Positions 51,781-61,006 are shown, counted from the first letter of the stretch. The stretch is DNA of 64,000 nt from Streptomyces xanthophaeus (GCF_030440515.1 NZ_CP076543.1:2232001-2296000); one strand, 5' to 3'. Made by a program: numbers and translations. The notes: generated by a model from the letters alone, not told the origin.

Positions 51781-53940
51781 ATGAACGCAGACCTGAGGTC
51801 CTCGGCCGACTCCGTACTAGCCCGTCTCGTGGGCGACCCCACGGGCGCCGCCAGGCTGCGCGAGGACCAGTGGCGGGCGATCGAGGCGCTGGTGGCGCAC
51901 AAGCGGCGGGCGCTGGTGGTACAGCGCACCGGCTGGGGCAAGTCCGCGGTGTACTTCGTCGCCACCTCGCTGCTGCGGGCGAACGGCGCCGGCCCCACCG
52001 TGATCGTCTCCCCGCTCCTCGCGCTGATGCGCAATCAGGTCGAGGCCGCGGCCCGGGCCGGGATCCGCGCCCGCACCATCAACTCCGCCAACCCCGAGGA
52101 GTGGGAGGGCATCCAGGCCGAGGTGGCGGCGGGTGAGGTCGATGTCCTGCTGGTGAGTCCGGAGCGGCTCAACAACCCTGATTTCCGCGACCAGGTCCTC
52201 CCCAAGCTCTCCGCCGCCACCGGGCTGCTCGTGGTCGACGAGGCGCACTGCATCTCCGACTGGGGTCACGACTTCCGCCCCGACTACCGCCGGCTGCGCA
52301 CCATGCTGGCCGACCTGCCGCCGGGTGTCCCCGTGCTGGCCACGACCGCAACGGCCAATGCCCGCGTGACCGCCGACGTCGCCGAACAGCTCGGCACCGG
52401 GGCCGGTACGGACGCTCTGGTGCTGCGCGGCCCTCTGGACCGCGAGAGCCTGAGCCTGGCGGTGCTGACCCTGCCCGACGCGGCGCACCGGCTGGCCTGG
52501 CTCGCCGACCACCTCGGGGACCTGCCCGGCTCCGGGATCATCTACACGCTGACCGTGGCGGCCGCCGAGGAGGTCACCGCCTACCTGCGCCACCGCGGGC
52601 ACACCGTGGCCTCGTACACCGGCAAGACGGAGAACGCCGACCGCCAGCAGGCCGAGGACGACCTCCAGGCGAACCGGGTCAAGGCGCTCGTGGCCACGTC
52701 CGCCCTCGGGATGGGCTTCGACAAGCCCGACCTGGGCTTCGTGGTGCACCTCGGCTCGCCCTCCTCTCCCATCGCCTACTACCAGCAGGTCGGCCGCGCG
52801 GGCCGCGGCGTGGAGCACGCGGAGGTCCTGCTGCTCCCCGGCCGGGAGGACGAAGCGATCTGGCAGTACTTCGCCTCGGTGGCCTTCCCGCCGGAGGAGC
52901 AGGTGCGCCGCACGCTCGACGTCCTGGCCCAGGCCGGCCGGCCGCTGTCGCTGCCCGCCTTGGAGCCGCTGGTCGATCTGCGCCGCACCCGGCTGGAGAC
53001 CATGCTCAAGGTGCTCGACGTCGACGGCGCCGTGCACCGCGTCAAGGGCGGCTGGACCTCGACGGGCGAGCCCTGGGCCTACGACGCCGAGCGCTACGCG
53101 TGGGTCGCCCGCCAGCGGGCCACGGAACAGCAGGCCATGCGTGACTACGCCGCGGCCACCGGATGCCGGATGGAGTTCCTGCGCCGCCAGCTCGACGACG
53201 AGGAGGCGGCGCCCTGCGGCCGCTGCGACAACTGCGCCGGGGCCCGGTTCACCGCGGAGGTCTCCACCACGGCACTGGACACCGCGCGCGGTGAACTCGG
53301 CCGCCCCGGCGTGGAGCTGGAGCCGCGCAAGATGTGGCCGACCGGGCTCGCGGCGGTCGGCGTCGACCTCAAGGGCCGTATCCCCGCCGGGGAGCAGGCC
53401 TCGACGGGCCGGGCGCTGGGCCGGCTGTCCGACATCGGATGGGGCAACCGGCTGCGACCGATGCTGGCTCCGCAAGCTCCGGACCAGCCGGTTCCGGACG
53501 ACGTCGCGCAGGCCGTGGTCGCGGTGCTCGCGGACTGGGCCCGAGGCCCCGGCGGCTGGGCCTCGGGTGCGCCGGACGCACCGGCCCGGCCGGTGGGCGT
53601 GGTCGCCCTGCCCTCGCGCAGCCACCCCCAGCTGATCGGTTCGCTGGCCGCGCGCATCTCGGAGATCGGGCGGATGCCGTTGCTCGGTGCGCTCGCCTAC
53701 ACGGACCAGGCCCCGGAGTTCGGATCGGTGTCCTCGAACAGCGCACAGCGGGTGCGGGGGCTCCACCAAGCCCTCACCGTGCCCCCGGCGCTGGCCGATG
53801 CGCTGGCGCAGTCCGCGGGCCCGGTGCTGCTCGTCGACGACCGCACGGAGAGCGGATGGACCGTCGCGGTCGCCGCCCGGCTGCTGCGACGGGCAGGCGC
53901 GAAAGAGGTGTTCCCGCTGGTGCTGGCGCTTCAGGGCTAG
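51781..53940 (+). CDS. RecQ-like helicase with C-terminal phosphoribosyltransferase-like domain
   Basis: A 719-residue DNA helicase of the RecQ family. Motifs: REDQWRAIEALV, Walker A RTGWGKSAVYF, DEAHCISDWGHDFRPDYRRL, TTATANARV, LGMGFDKPDLGFVVHLG and YYQQVGRAGRG, and a zinc cluster with CGRCDNC around residue 480. An HRDC domain is not seen. The last 190 residues instead end with VLLVDDRTESGWTVAVAARLLRRAGA, which resembles a type I PRTase signature. The ATG at 51781 was chosen over a TTG four codons earlier. The exact role in repair is unknown. Confidence 0.9.
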   Translation: MNADLRSSADSVLARLVGDPTGAARLREDQWRAIEALVAHKRRALVVQRTGWGKSAVYFVATSLLRANGAGPTVIVSPLLALMRNQVEAAARAGIRARTINSANPEEWEGIQAEVAAGEVDVLLVSPERLNNPDFRDQVLPKLSAATGLLVVDEAHCISDWGHDFRPDYRRLRTMLADLPPGVPVLATTATANARVTADVAEQLGTGAGTDALVLRGPLDRESLSLAVLTLPDAAHRLAWLADHLGDLPGSGIIYTLTVAAAEEVTAYLRHRGHTVASYTGKTENADRQQAEDDLQANRVKALVATSALGMGFDKPDLGFVVHLGSPSSPIAYYQQVGRAGRGVEHAEVLLLPGREDEAIWQYFASVAFPPEEQVRRTLDVLAQAGRPLSLPALEPLVDLRRTRLETMLKVLDVDGAVHRVKGGWTSTGEPWAYDAERYAWVARQRATEQQAMRDYAAATGCRMEFLRRQLDDEEAAPCGRCDNCAGARFTAEVSTTALDTARGELGRPGVELEPRKMWPTGLAAVGVDLKGRIPAGEQASTGRALGRLSDIGWGNRLRPMLAPQAPDQPVPDDVAQAVVAVLADWARGPGGWASGAPDAPARPVGVVALPSRSHPQLIGSLAARISEIGRMPLLGALAYTDQAPEFGSVSSNSAQRVRGLHQALTVPPALADALAQSAGPVLLVDDRTESGWTVAVAARLLRRAGAKEVFPLVLALQG

Positions 53941-54154
53941 CCGAATGCGTCATCTTCGGCGTGGCGGGGCAAGGATATGAACGGCATACCGGCGAATTCC
54001 GGTCGGCGGCGTCAATTGCTCGTTGCCGCACGCTCAGAAGCCACGCGAGAATTGGGGTGCTCCCGCTCGGCTCCTCGGCACCCTCCTGGGCCGCGCTGCG
54101 GCGCGCCCTGACTCCACCGTGCCCGTTCGCGGGCGTGTACCCGAAGGGAGGACC

Positions 54155-54784
54155 GTGACCTTCGGATTCGCGCCGCCCCCGACCACGTCCCTGGCAACAG
54201 CCGCCGGCGGCACAAGCCGGCACGGCAGACTGCTGGAACCCGCGGAATGGACAGCGGCGGGCATTCCGCTGCTCCGCAATCCGCGCGAAGTCGTCAGCGG
54301 ACTGCACTCCCGGCACAGCCCCGTGCCCTCCACCGCGGTCATCGCCGTCCTCGGCCCGGAGGAGCAGCTCGTGGCGAGCGCCTCCTTCGTGCAGCGGTCG
54401 GCCTCGGCCGACGGCTGGGAGTACCGCAACGCCCTGCTGTCGCGGCTGCGCCGGGTCCTCCCGCACGACCTGCGCAGACGGACCCCGGTGCGAACGGCGG
54501 TGCTGCTCTACTGCCGCGAGGGCGACGAGCGGTGGACCGAGGAGGACGGGGCGTGGATGTGGGGGCTGCGGGACGCCTGCACCCTGCACGGCCTGCGCTG
54601 CGGCGCGTACATCACGCTGACCCGCGGAGGCTGGCAGGTGCTGGGCGAGGGCCGTGGCGGTCGGCGCCCGAGCTCCGACTCGCGGCCGCAGCGCCTGGGC
54701 GACACCGTGGCCGAGTTCTCCCCGCTGGCCCTGCACACCGGGGGCGGCGCGGTCGAGGCCCTGCGGCGGACCGCCGCGCGCTGA
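54155..54784 (+). CDS. hypothetical cytosolic protein
   Basis: A 209-residue protein from a GTG preceded by AAGGGAGG. It starts VTFGFAPPPTTSLATAAGG and has conserved-looking segments (AGIPLLRNPREVVSGLHSRH, TPVRTAVLLYCREGDERW, ACTLHGLRCGAYITLTRGGW). No signal peptide, helix bundle or known domain is recognised. It follows RecQ after about 215 bp. Its function is unknown. Confidence 0.7.
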   Translation: MTFGFAPPPTTSLATAAGGTSRHGRLLEPAEWTAAGIPLLRNPREVVSGLHSRHSPVPSTAVIAVLGPEEQLVASASFVQRSASADGWEYRNALLSRLRRVLPHDLRRRTPVRTAVLLYCREGDERWTEEDGAWMWGLRDACTLHGLRCGAYITLTRGGWQVLGEGRGGRRPSSDSRPQRLGDTVAEFSPLALHTGGGAVEALRRTAAR

Positions 54785-54860
54785 CCCCCGTAGACCCCCG
54801 GGTGCAGCCCCCACGGGTACGGCCCGCGCCCGCGCCGCTGTCATGGCGGGGCTGCCACCC

Positions 54861-54902
54861 CGTGCGGCTGCCACCCGTACACGTGCGGCTGCCACTCGTA
54901 CA
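54861..54902 (+). repeat. 21-bp tandem repeat in intergenic DNA
   Basis: CGTGCGGCTGCCACCCGTACA (54861-54881) is followed directly by the same unit with one change (54882-54902). A partial copy (GGGGCTGCCACCC) precedes them. No function is evident. Confidence 0.75.
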
Positions 54903-55069
54903 ACGGCACGGCACGCTCGCCTTGCGTGCGGGCATGCCTCACGGCCGTACACCCGGGAACGGGCGTACGGCGGATCAGGCCTCAGGCTCCGACCCGGGCC
55001 CCGGCGCGGGCTTCAGCGGGGCCGGCCCATGGCCCGCCCCGCCCCTCGCCCGTGCCGGGGTACAGGGCG

Positions 55070-55708
55070 TCAGACGCCCGCACCCAGCACGGAGTTGATC
55101 TGCTGCGGGTCGCCGCACACGATCAGCAGCGCACCCGCCCGGGTGAGCGCGACCGGCAGGGCTCCCGCGATGGTGTCGACCGCTCCGCCGTTGGCCGCGA
55201 AGACCACGACAGGACGGCCTGCTGCGCGCTGGACCTGCGCCGCGTCCGCGTAGAAGACGTCGTCCCCGGCGTCGTGCAGGGCCCAGTACGCGGCCTCGCC
55301 GAAGGACAGCTCGTGCGCGGCCCACGGGTGCGGGTCGCCACTGGTGAGCACCAGGATGTCGCCGGGCGCGCGCCCGGTGTCGAGCAGCAGGTCGACGGCC
55401 TCTTCGGCCGCGTCCAGCGCACCCTCGGCGGAGGCCGGGATCAGCTGGATCTGCGGCACCGCCGCGGAGACGGACGGTGTGGTGGGGGCAGGGACTGCGG
55501 GAACGGGTCCGGGGGTGGCCTGCGGCGCACGCTGCGCGGGCGGTGCGGGCCTGGCGGGACCGGGGCGGCCGGGCCGCGGTACGGCGGCGGGACGCGGACC
55601 AGGTACAGGGCGGGGGGTCTGCGCGGTGCGGCTCGCGGCCGGCGTGACGCGGGGACCCTGGGCACTCTCGTGAATCTGAGGCTCCTCGATGGCGGGGGTG
55701 AGAGGCAT
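55070..55708 (-). CDS. hypothetical protein with Pro/Ala-rich N-terminus
   Basis: A 212-residue protein. The start at 55708 (MPLTPAIEEPQIHE) was chosen over upstream Arg-rich codons. Residues about 20-95 are a Pro/Ala/Arg-rich, probably disordered region. The C-terminal half (about 100-212) is a compact alpha/beta-looking domain with AEEAVDLLLDTGRAPGDILVLT, HELSFGEAAYWA and LIVCGDPQQINSVLGAGV. The VVVFAANGG segment resembles a P-loop/Rossmann-like turn. No family is recognised. It is divergent from no gene; rnhB lies upstream on the same strand. Confidence 0.65.
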   Translation of the reverse strand: MPLTPAIEEPQIHESAQGPRVTPAASRTAQTPRPVPGPRPAAVPRPGRPGPARPAPPAQRAPQATPGPVPAVPAPTTPSVSAAVPQIQLIPASAEGALDAAEEAVDLLLDTGRAPGDILVLTSGDPHPWAAHELSFGEAAYWALHDAGDDVFYADAAQVQRAAGRPVVVFAANGGAVDTIAGALPVALTRAGALLIVCGDPQQINSVLGAGV

Positions 55709-55711
55709 GAG

Positions 55712-55725
55712 TTGATATCTATCAA
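55712..55725. promoter_or_regulatory. 14-bp palindrome TTGATA-TC-TATCAA
   Basis: A perfect inverted repeat directly upstream of the hypothetical gene starting at 55708. On the minus strand it includes TAGATA, a possible -10 box for a nearly leaderless message. It may be an operator or simply the promoter core. Confidence 0.35.
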
Positions 55726-55767
55726 ACACCGGTACGAAACGTACCGGTCGGTGGCACACGCGTGCGA

Positions 55768-56478
55768 TCAGAATTCGAAGCCGAGTTGGCCTCCGTTTTC
55801 CAGCTCCATCGACTCCTCGCTGCGGCGCACCTTCTTGAGATGGCGCCACCGGGGCAGCGCGTCGAGGTACGACCACGAGAGCCGGTGGTAGGGGGTGGGC
55901 CCCAGCTCCTCCAGCGCCGCCCGGTGCACGGGCGAGGGGTATCCGGCGTTGGTGGCGAAGGCGAAGTCCTCGATCCCACCGCCCCGTTCACCGAGTTCGG
56001 CCATCATGCGGTCGCGGCGGACCTTGGCGATGACCGAGGCCGCGGAGACGGCGATACAGGACTGGTCGCCCTTGATCACCGTACGGACCCGCCAGGGCGG
56101 GCCGAGATAGTCGTGCTTGCCGTCGAGTATCACCGCGTCGGGGCGCACCGGCAGCGCCTCCAGCGCGCGCTCCGCCGCCAGCCGGAGGGCGGCCGTCATC
56201 CCCAGGTCGTCGATCTCCTCGGGCGAGGAGTGCCCGAGTGCGTACGCGGTGACCCAGTCCTCCAGGACATCGAGCAGGGCGTCGCGTCGCTTGGGGGTGA
56301 GCAGTTTGGAGTCGGTGAGCCCGGCGGGCGGCCGGCGCAGGCCGGTGATCGCCGCACACACGGTGACGGGACCGGCCCAGGCCCCTCGTCCGACTTCGTC
56401 GACCCCGGCGATGACCTTGGCGCCGGTGGTTGCACGGAGGGAGCGTTCGACGGTGTGGGTGGGTGCTTCGTACGGCAT
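55768..56478 (-). CDS. rnhB: ribonuclease HII
   Basis: A 236-residue RNase HII, which cuts RNA in RNA-DNA hybrids and removes misincorporated ribonucleotides. The four acidic active-site residues are visible: Asp-Glu in [15 protein letters not shown] (around 25-28), Asp in [10 protein letters not shown], and Asp in [12 protein letters not shown]. The start at 56478 (MPYEAPTH) fits the family. The C-terminal helix [24 protein letters not shown] is typical. Confidence 0.95.
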   Translation of the reverse strand: MPYEAPTHTVERSLRATTGAKVIAGVDEVGRGAWAGPVTVCAAITGLRRPPAGLTDSKLLTPKRRDALLDVLEDWVTAYALGHSSPEEIDDLGMTAALRLAAERALEALPVRPDAVILDGKHDYLGPPWRVRTVIKGDQSCIAVSAASVIAKVRRDRMMAELGERGGGIEDFAFATNAGYPSPVHRAALEELGPTPYHRLSWSYLDALPRWRHLKKVRRSEESMELENGGQLGFEF

Positions 56479-56593
56479 GGCGCCAGCAAGGTTACGCCGC
56501 CCCGGGGCCACTGCACACCCCCGCCCCGGTCCGACCCGCCCGGGACCGGACGCGAACCCCGCTCCGCGCGCCCCGCGCCGCCCCCGCCCCGTC

Positions 56594-57196
56594 TCACACC
56601 CTGAGCAGCGGCACCATCACCTCGTCGATCAGCGCGGCGATGTCCGTGTCCCCCCATTCGCTTCCGCACACCTTGGCGCGGTACATCAGCATCGCCGGAA
56701 TGACATCCACGACAAACGGACCAGTCGCGTCCCGCCGTACGTCACCCCGCACGATTCCACGCTCCACAAGCTCCCTGATCAGACGCTGGGCCGGCTCGTG
56801 CAGACCGGACCAGATGACTCCGTGAAACCGATCGGCATGCATGTGATCGCATTCGTGAAGCACTGACCGCAGAGCCTGTCCGGCGCGCGAGTGCATCACA
56901 TCCCGCGTGCTCACACACAGCAGGTAGAGGTCCTCGCGGATCGAACCGCAGTCGGGAATGTCACCGATCCGCGGCAGACCGCTGCGCAGCGCATCGGCCA
57001 CCAGGTCCGCCTTCGACGGCCAGCGGCGGTAGAGCGCGGCCTTGCCCGTCTGGGCGCCGGACGCGACACCCTCCATGGTGAGCGCGTTCCAACCGACCGT
57101 ACTCAGCTGCTCCAACGCGGCGTCGAGAATCGCCCGTTCGAGCTCCGGACCCCGCCTGCGCCCCGGTGACGCCGCTGACCAGCGCGAACCCACCAT
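56594..57196 (-). CDS. TetR-family repressor of the adjacent efflux pump
   Basis: A 200-residue regulator. The HTH (about 20-65) reads [32 protein letters not shown]. The C-terminal ligand domain is all-helical. The start at 57196 has GGAGGTGGGGAG upstream; a longer start at 57232 is possible. It is divergent from an MFS exporter, and two near-identical 20-bp palindromes lie between. The arrangement implies drug-inducible repression of the exporter and of itself. Confidence 0.92.
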   Translation of the reverse strand: MVGSRWSAASPGRRRGPELERAILDAALEQLSTVGWNALTMEGVASGAQTGKAALYRRWPSKADLVADALRSGLPRIGDIPDCGSIREDLYLLCVSTRDVMHSRAGQALRSVLHECDHMHADRFHGVIWSGLHEPAQRLIRELVERGIVRGDVRRDATGPFVVDVIPAMLMYRAKVCGSEWGDTDIAALIDEVMVPLLRV

Positions 57197-57244
57197 CTCC
57201 CCACCTCCGACCGGCTTGCGCGTTCGACGCACACATTTTCAGCC

Positions 57245-57268
57245 TTAGTGAACGCTTGCGTTCACTAA
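57245..57268. promoter_or_regulatory. TetR operator 1
   Basis: Arms TTAGTGAACGC and GCGTTCACTAA (11 bp each) flank a central TT. It lies about 50-70 bp upstream of the TetR gene start. It shares the core AGTGAACG...CGTTCACT with operator 2. Confidence 0.8.
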
Positions 57269-57293
57269 GCAGCGGCTCCTACCGTGGACCCGC

Positions 57294-57313
57294 AGTGAAC
57301 GAATGCGTTCACT
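57294..57313. promoter_or_regulatory. TetR operator 2
   Basis: Arms AGTGAACG and CGTTCACT flank AATG. Its centre lies 47 bp from that of operator 1 and about 36 bp upstream of the exporter start, so a bound repressor would block both divergent promoters. Confidence 0.8.
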
Positions 57314-57323
57314 ATTTCACTTT

Positions 57324-57332
57324 GGGGGGGGG
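57324..57332 (+). repeat. run of nine G next to the exporter start
   Basis: Nine consecutive G follow TTT and end 7 nt before the GTG of the MFS gene. The run is also the only ribosome-site-like sequence, so its length sets the Shine-Dalgarno spacing. Confidence 0.9.
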
Positions 57333-57339
57333 ATCCTCA

Positions 57340-58893
57340 GTGACAAGCTCTCAACTCGCCACACCCCGGATACCGGGCGCGGCACGCCGGGAGGGGCGCC
57401 CCGGAGTGGCGCTCGCCGTCATCGCCGCGTGCCAGCTCATGGTCGTCCTCGACGCGACGATCGTGAACATCGCGCTCCCGCACATCCAGAGCGCTCTCGA
57501 CTTCACCACCACCGACCTCTCGTGGGTGCTCAGCGCCTACACCCTCACGTTCGGCGGCCTGCTGCTGCTCGGCGGCCGGGCGGGCGACATCCTGGGCCGA
57601 CGCCGCGTGTTCCTGGCCGGAATCCTGCTCTTCACCCTGGCCTCCCTCCTCGGCGGCTTCGCCCAGGAGCCCTGGCAGCTGCTCGCGGCCCGCGCCCTGC
57701 AGGGGGTCGGCGGCGCGATCGCCTCGCCGACCTCGCTCGCCCTGATCACCACGACCTTCCCCGAAGGCCCCGAGCGGAACCGGGCGTTCGGGGTGTTCGC
57801 CGCCGTCTCCGCGGGAGGCGGCGCGATCGGCCTGCTGGCGGGCGGCATGCTGACCGAGTGGCTCGACTGGCGCTGGGTCCTTTTCGTCAACGTGCCGATC
57901 GGCGTGCTGATCGCGGTCCTCACCCCGCTCTACATCACCGAGTCCGAGCGCCACCCCGGCCGCTTCGACATCGCCGGAGCCCTCACCTCCACCGGCGGCA
58001 TGGCCTCGCTCGTGTACGGGTTCATCAGCGCCGCGGAGAAGGGCTGGCGCGACGCGGTCACGCTCGGCTCGTTCGCCGCGGCCCTGGTCCTGCTCGGGCT
58101 CTTCGTCGTCATCGAGTCGCAGGCCCGCGAGCCGATCATCCCGCTGCGCATGTTCGCCGACCGCAACCGCACCGGCACCTACGTGATCATGCTCGGCCTG
58201 GCCGCCGCGATGTTCGGCATGTTCTTCTTCATCGTCCAGTTCGTACAGAACGTGCTGGGCTTCTCCCCGATCCAGTCCGGACTCGGCTTCCTGCCCGTGA
58301 CGGTCGCCATCATCACCGCCGCCGGCCTCTCGCAGCGCTTCCTGCCGCGCTTCGGGCCCAAGCCCTTCATGGTCCTCGGGTCCGCGCTCACCGGCACCGG
58401 TCTGGCCTGGCTGACCTTCATCCGGACCGACAGCTCCTACGTCTCCGGAGTGCTCGGGCCGATGCTGCTGTTCGGCTTCGGCATGGGCCTCAACTTCGTG
58501 ACCCTCACCCTCACCGCCGTCTCCGGCGTGGCGCCGAAGGAGGCGGGTGCGGCCTCCGGGCTGCTCAACGCCAGCCAGCAGGTCGGCGGCTCGCTCGGCC
58601 TGTCCATCCTGGTCACCGTCTTCGGCACGGCCAGTCGTGACGAGGCCACGAAGCAGGTCCCGTCCTTCATGGCGCAGGCGGACCCCGAACAGATCGCCGC
58701 CTTCAAGGAGACCGGCTTCCTGCCCGACCCCTGGGGCGACCTGGTCCTCGCCCACGGCATCTCCACCGCGTTCTACGCCGCCGTCGCCATGGCGGGCCTG
58801 GCCCTGGCGACCGCCCTGCTGGTGATCCGGGTACGCAAGAGCGACCTGGAGGCCCTGGCCGGCGCCGCCGCGAAGGCCGGTCCGGCCGCCTGA
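57340..58893 (+). CDS. MFS drug exporter, DHA2 (14-helix) type
   Basis: A 517-residue multidrug/antibiotic exporter of the EmrB/QacA type. Around 14 hydrophobic helices are visible. Motif D1 is LDATIVNIALP (around 36), motif A is GGRAGDILGRRRVF (around 75), and motif C-like glycines lie around GGGAIGLLAGGMLTEWLDWRW. It probably exports lipophilic compounds by proton antiport. The GTG start is 27 bp past operator 2. It is controlled by the divergent TetR. Confidence 0.93.
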   Translation: MTSSQLATPRIPGAARREGRPGVALAVIAACQLMVVLDATIVNIALPHIQSALDFTTTDLSWVLSAYTLTFGGLLLLGGRAGDILGRRRVFLAGILLFTLASLLGGFAQEPWQLLAARALQGVGGAIASPTSLALITTTFPEGPERNRAFGVFAAVSAGGGAIGLLAGGMLTEWLDWRWVLFVNVPIGVLIAVLTPLYITESERHPGRFDIAGALTSTGGMASLVYGFISAAEKGWRDAVTLGSFAAALVLLGLFVVIESQAREPIIPLRMFADRNRTGTYVIMLGLAAAMFGMFFFIVQFVQNVLGFSPIQSGLGFLPVTVAIITAAGLSQRFLPRFGPKPFMVLGSALTGTGLAWLTFIRTDSSYVSGVLGPMLLFGFGMGLNFVTLTLTAVSGVAPKEAGAASGLLNASQQVGGSLGLSILVTVFGTASRDEATKQVPSFMAQADPEQIAAFKETGFLPDPWGDLVLAHGISTAFYAAVAMAGLALATALLVIRVRKSDLEALAGAAAKAGPAA

Positions 58894-58905
58894 GCGAGAT
58901 CTTCC

Positions 58906-58957
58906 GTACGGGGGCGGGGCCGGGCGCGGGGAGCGAACCCCGCACCCGGCCCCGTAC
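58906..58957. terminator. bidirectional terminator between exporter and DUF4173 gene
   Basis: A 16-bp stem with one mismatch (58916-58931 and 58938-58953) and a 6-nt loop, framed by CGTACG on both sides (58906-58911, 58954-58957). It lies between convergent stops. Confidence 0.75.
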
Positions 58958-58986
58958 GTGTCTTCCGCGGAGCCGCCCGTAGGGGC

Positions 58987-60738
58987 TCAGTACTCGATGC
59001 GGCTGCCGAAGGCGCCCAGGCGCGAGCAGACCTCGTACGAGGCGGTCACCGGACGCTCCCGCAGGATCTGCCGGGCCCGGTACTCACCCCAGCTCATCGC
59101 GTACCAGGGGACGTCCCCGGCCTTGGCCAGCTCGTCGTTGATCCCGCGCAGGGCGCAGGACCGCTGCGGCTCGGGCAGCCGGTCCAGGCCGGGAACGGCG
59201 TCGGCCGACAGGGACTGGAAGTAGGAGAGGTCGATCTTCGCCTCGTCCTCGAAGCGGGCCACGTTGCGCTCGGCGACCATCCCGTCCGGGGAGAGCAGGC
59301 CGAAGGCCAGGACGGCCGCGGCCGCACTGCCCGCGAAGGCGCGCGCCGGCCAGCGTCCGCCGAACAGCCCGGCCGCCATGATCAGTACGATGACCAGCCC
59401 GAGCCACAGCTCCATCGCGGCCACCGACACACGCAGCCTGGTCAGCCCGTACGCCTCCACGTAGAAGTCCATCCGGCGCAGCGCGGAGGCGACGACGACC
59501 AGCGTCAGCGCGCACAGCACCCCGAGCACGATGCGGACGAAGCGGCGGTCGCCCGGTCCGGAGCGCGGGGCCCAGCGCAGGGCGAGCGCGATCACGGCGA
59601 GGGTGAGCAGGGTGGCCCAGAGCAGTTGCCAGAAGCCCTCGCGGGCGTAGTCGGCGTAGCTCAGGTCTGCGCTCTTCAGGACCTTGTCGTAACCGCCGAA
59701 CAGGACGGCCAGCTGCACGGCGTTGAAGCCGGCGAAGAGCAGGTTGAGCACGACGAGCGGAAGGGCCCATTCGACGCGGGAGCGCGGCTTGCCCGGAGCC
59801 ACCTTGATCCGGTCCCAGCGCAGCGGGGCCGCGGCGGTGCGGGCCGCGGCGAGCGCGAGGACGGCGCCGAGGAGGAAGAGCACGAACCGGATGGGCCCGT
59901 CCTCGACCGACACGTCGGGCAGCAGGTCGCCCAGCAGATCGGCGAAGGCCGCGTCGGCGGAGGCGAACAGCGCGCCGAAGAGCAACAGCAGGACGACGGC
60001 CACACCGGCCGCCTTGGCAACGGGCAGCCAGCGGTCCTTGCTGACCCCTCCACGTGAGCGGAGCCCGGTCAGCAGCCAGCCGATCCCGGACACCGCGGCG
60101 TCGAGGAAGCCGAGCGGGCTGAGCAGGACGCCCGGCCAGGTGCGGCTGCCGTGCAGGGCCAGCGCGCCCAGCAGGACGGCGGACAGGATCGCCAGTGTGG
60201 CCGGCCATGCGGAGTCGCGCAGGGCCGGTACGGCGAGCAGGGCGAGACAGCCGATCACCCAGGCCACGGTCCAGGGGCGGGCGCTGCGGCGGGCCGCCCG
60301 GGCGGCGACGTACGCCGCGACGACGGCGGGCACCACCGCGAGCAGCAGGCCGGGCCCCATGCCGTCGCCCAGCAGCAGCGCGGCGGCGAGACCGGAGGCG
60401 AGGACGGCGACGAGCGTCGCGGTCCGGATGGGTGCGGCCTCGGCGGGGCGCACCAGGGTGGCCCAGGAGGGCGCGGCCGAGCGCTGCTGCACCTGCCACG
60501 GGTTCGCGGGCGCTGCGCCGGCCCACGCCCCCGGCTGCGGCTGCGGCTGCGGCTGCGGCTGCGGACCGGCCTGCGACGTCGGCCGAGGGCCTGTCTGCGC
60601 CCTCGGCGGTGGGCCGGCCGCGCCGGTGCTTCTGCCGTCGGCCGGATCCGGCCTCGCGGGCGAATCCCCGGCCGCGGCCTCTGCGTTGACCGCGTCGTCG
60701 GTCCGGGTTTCGTCCGCCCCGCCGGTGTTCTCTGACAT
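58987..60738 (-). CDS. DUF4153/DUF4173-type integral membrane protein
   Basis: A 583-residue membrane protein. Residues 1-85 are a disordered Pro/Gln/Ala-rich cytosolic tail with a QPQPQPQPQ tract encoded by five GGCTGC units (60533-60562). About 12 hydrophobic helices follow (roughly 100-490), with the family motif YADYAREGFWQLLWATLLTLAVI. The C-terminal 90 residues are a soluble domain (FEDEAKIDLSYFQSLSADAVPGL). Function unknown. It lies downstream of the ADP-ribosylglycohydrolase gene after about 270 bp. Confidence 0.85.
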   Translation of the reverse strand: MSENTGGADETRTDDAVNAEAAAGDSPARPDPADGRSTGAAGPPPRAQTGPRPTSQAGPQPQPQPQPQPGAWAGAAPANPWQVQQRSAAPSWATLVRPAEAAPIRTATLVAVLASGLAAALLLGDGMGPGLLLAVVPAVVAAYVAARAARRSARPWTVAWVIGCLALLAVPALRDSAWPATLAILSAVLLGALALHGSRTWPGVLLSPLGFLDAAVSGIGWLLTGLRSRGGVSKDRWLPVAKAAGVAVVLLLLFGALFASADAAFADLLGDLLPDVSVEDGPIRFVLFLLGAVLALAAARTAAAPLRWDRIKVAPGKPRSRVEWALPLVVLNLLFAGFNAVQLAVLFGGYDKVLKSADLSYADYAREGFWQLLWATLLTLAVIALALRWAPRSGPGDRRFVRIVLGVLCALTLVVVASALRRMDFYVEAYGLTRLRVSVAAMELWLGLVIVLIMAAGLFGGRWPARAFAGSAAAAVLAFGLLSPDGMVAERNVARFEDEAKIDLSYFQSLSADAVPGLDRLPEPQRSCALRGINDELAKAGDVPWYAMSWGEYRARQILRERPVTASYEVCSRLGAFGSRIEY

Positions 60739-60945
60739 CGGGTTCCCTCCCCTTTCGGCCGCCCCGGAGTTCAGGTCGGGGCGGCGCTGCGGACAGGGTA
60801 GGCCGGAGCAATGCAGTTTTGAACAGGATCAAAAGAGTGCTGTGGCAGGACCGTGACAATCGGAGGGGGATATTTCACCGCGCGCCGGACGCGCCCGGGG
60901 CACCGGACGCCTCGATCGCACCGCACTCGCCTGAGTCGCCGATTC

Positions 60946-60975
60946 GCACCGACCTGCACCGAACCGCACCGATTC
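60946..60975. repeat. three GCACCGA units at 10-bp spacing
   Basis: GCACCGA occurs at 60946, 60956 and 60966. The stretch lies between the ADP-ribosylglycohydrolase stop and the DUF4173-type start, about 210-240 bp upstream of the latter. Helical spacing could suit protein binding, but no regulator is implicated. Confidence 0.6.
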
Positions 60976-61006
60976 CCCGGCGTTCCGTCGGGTCGGGCCA
61001 CGGGCG

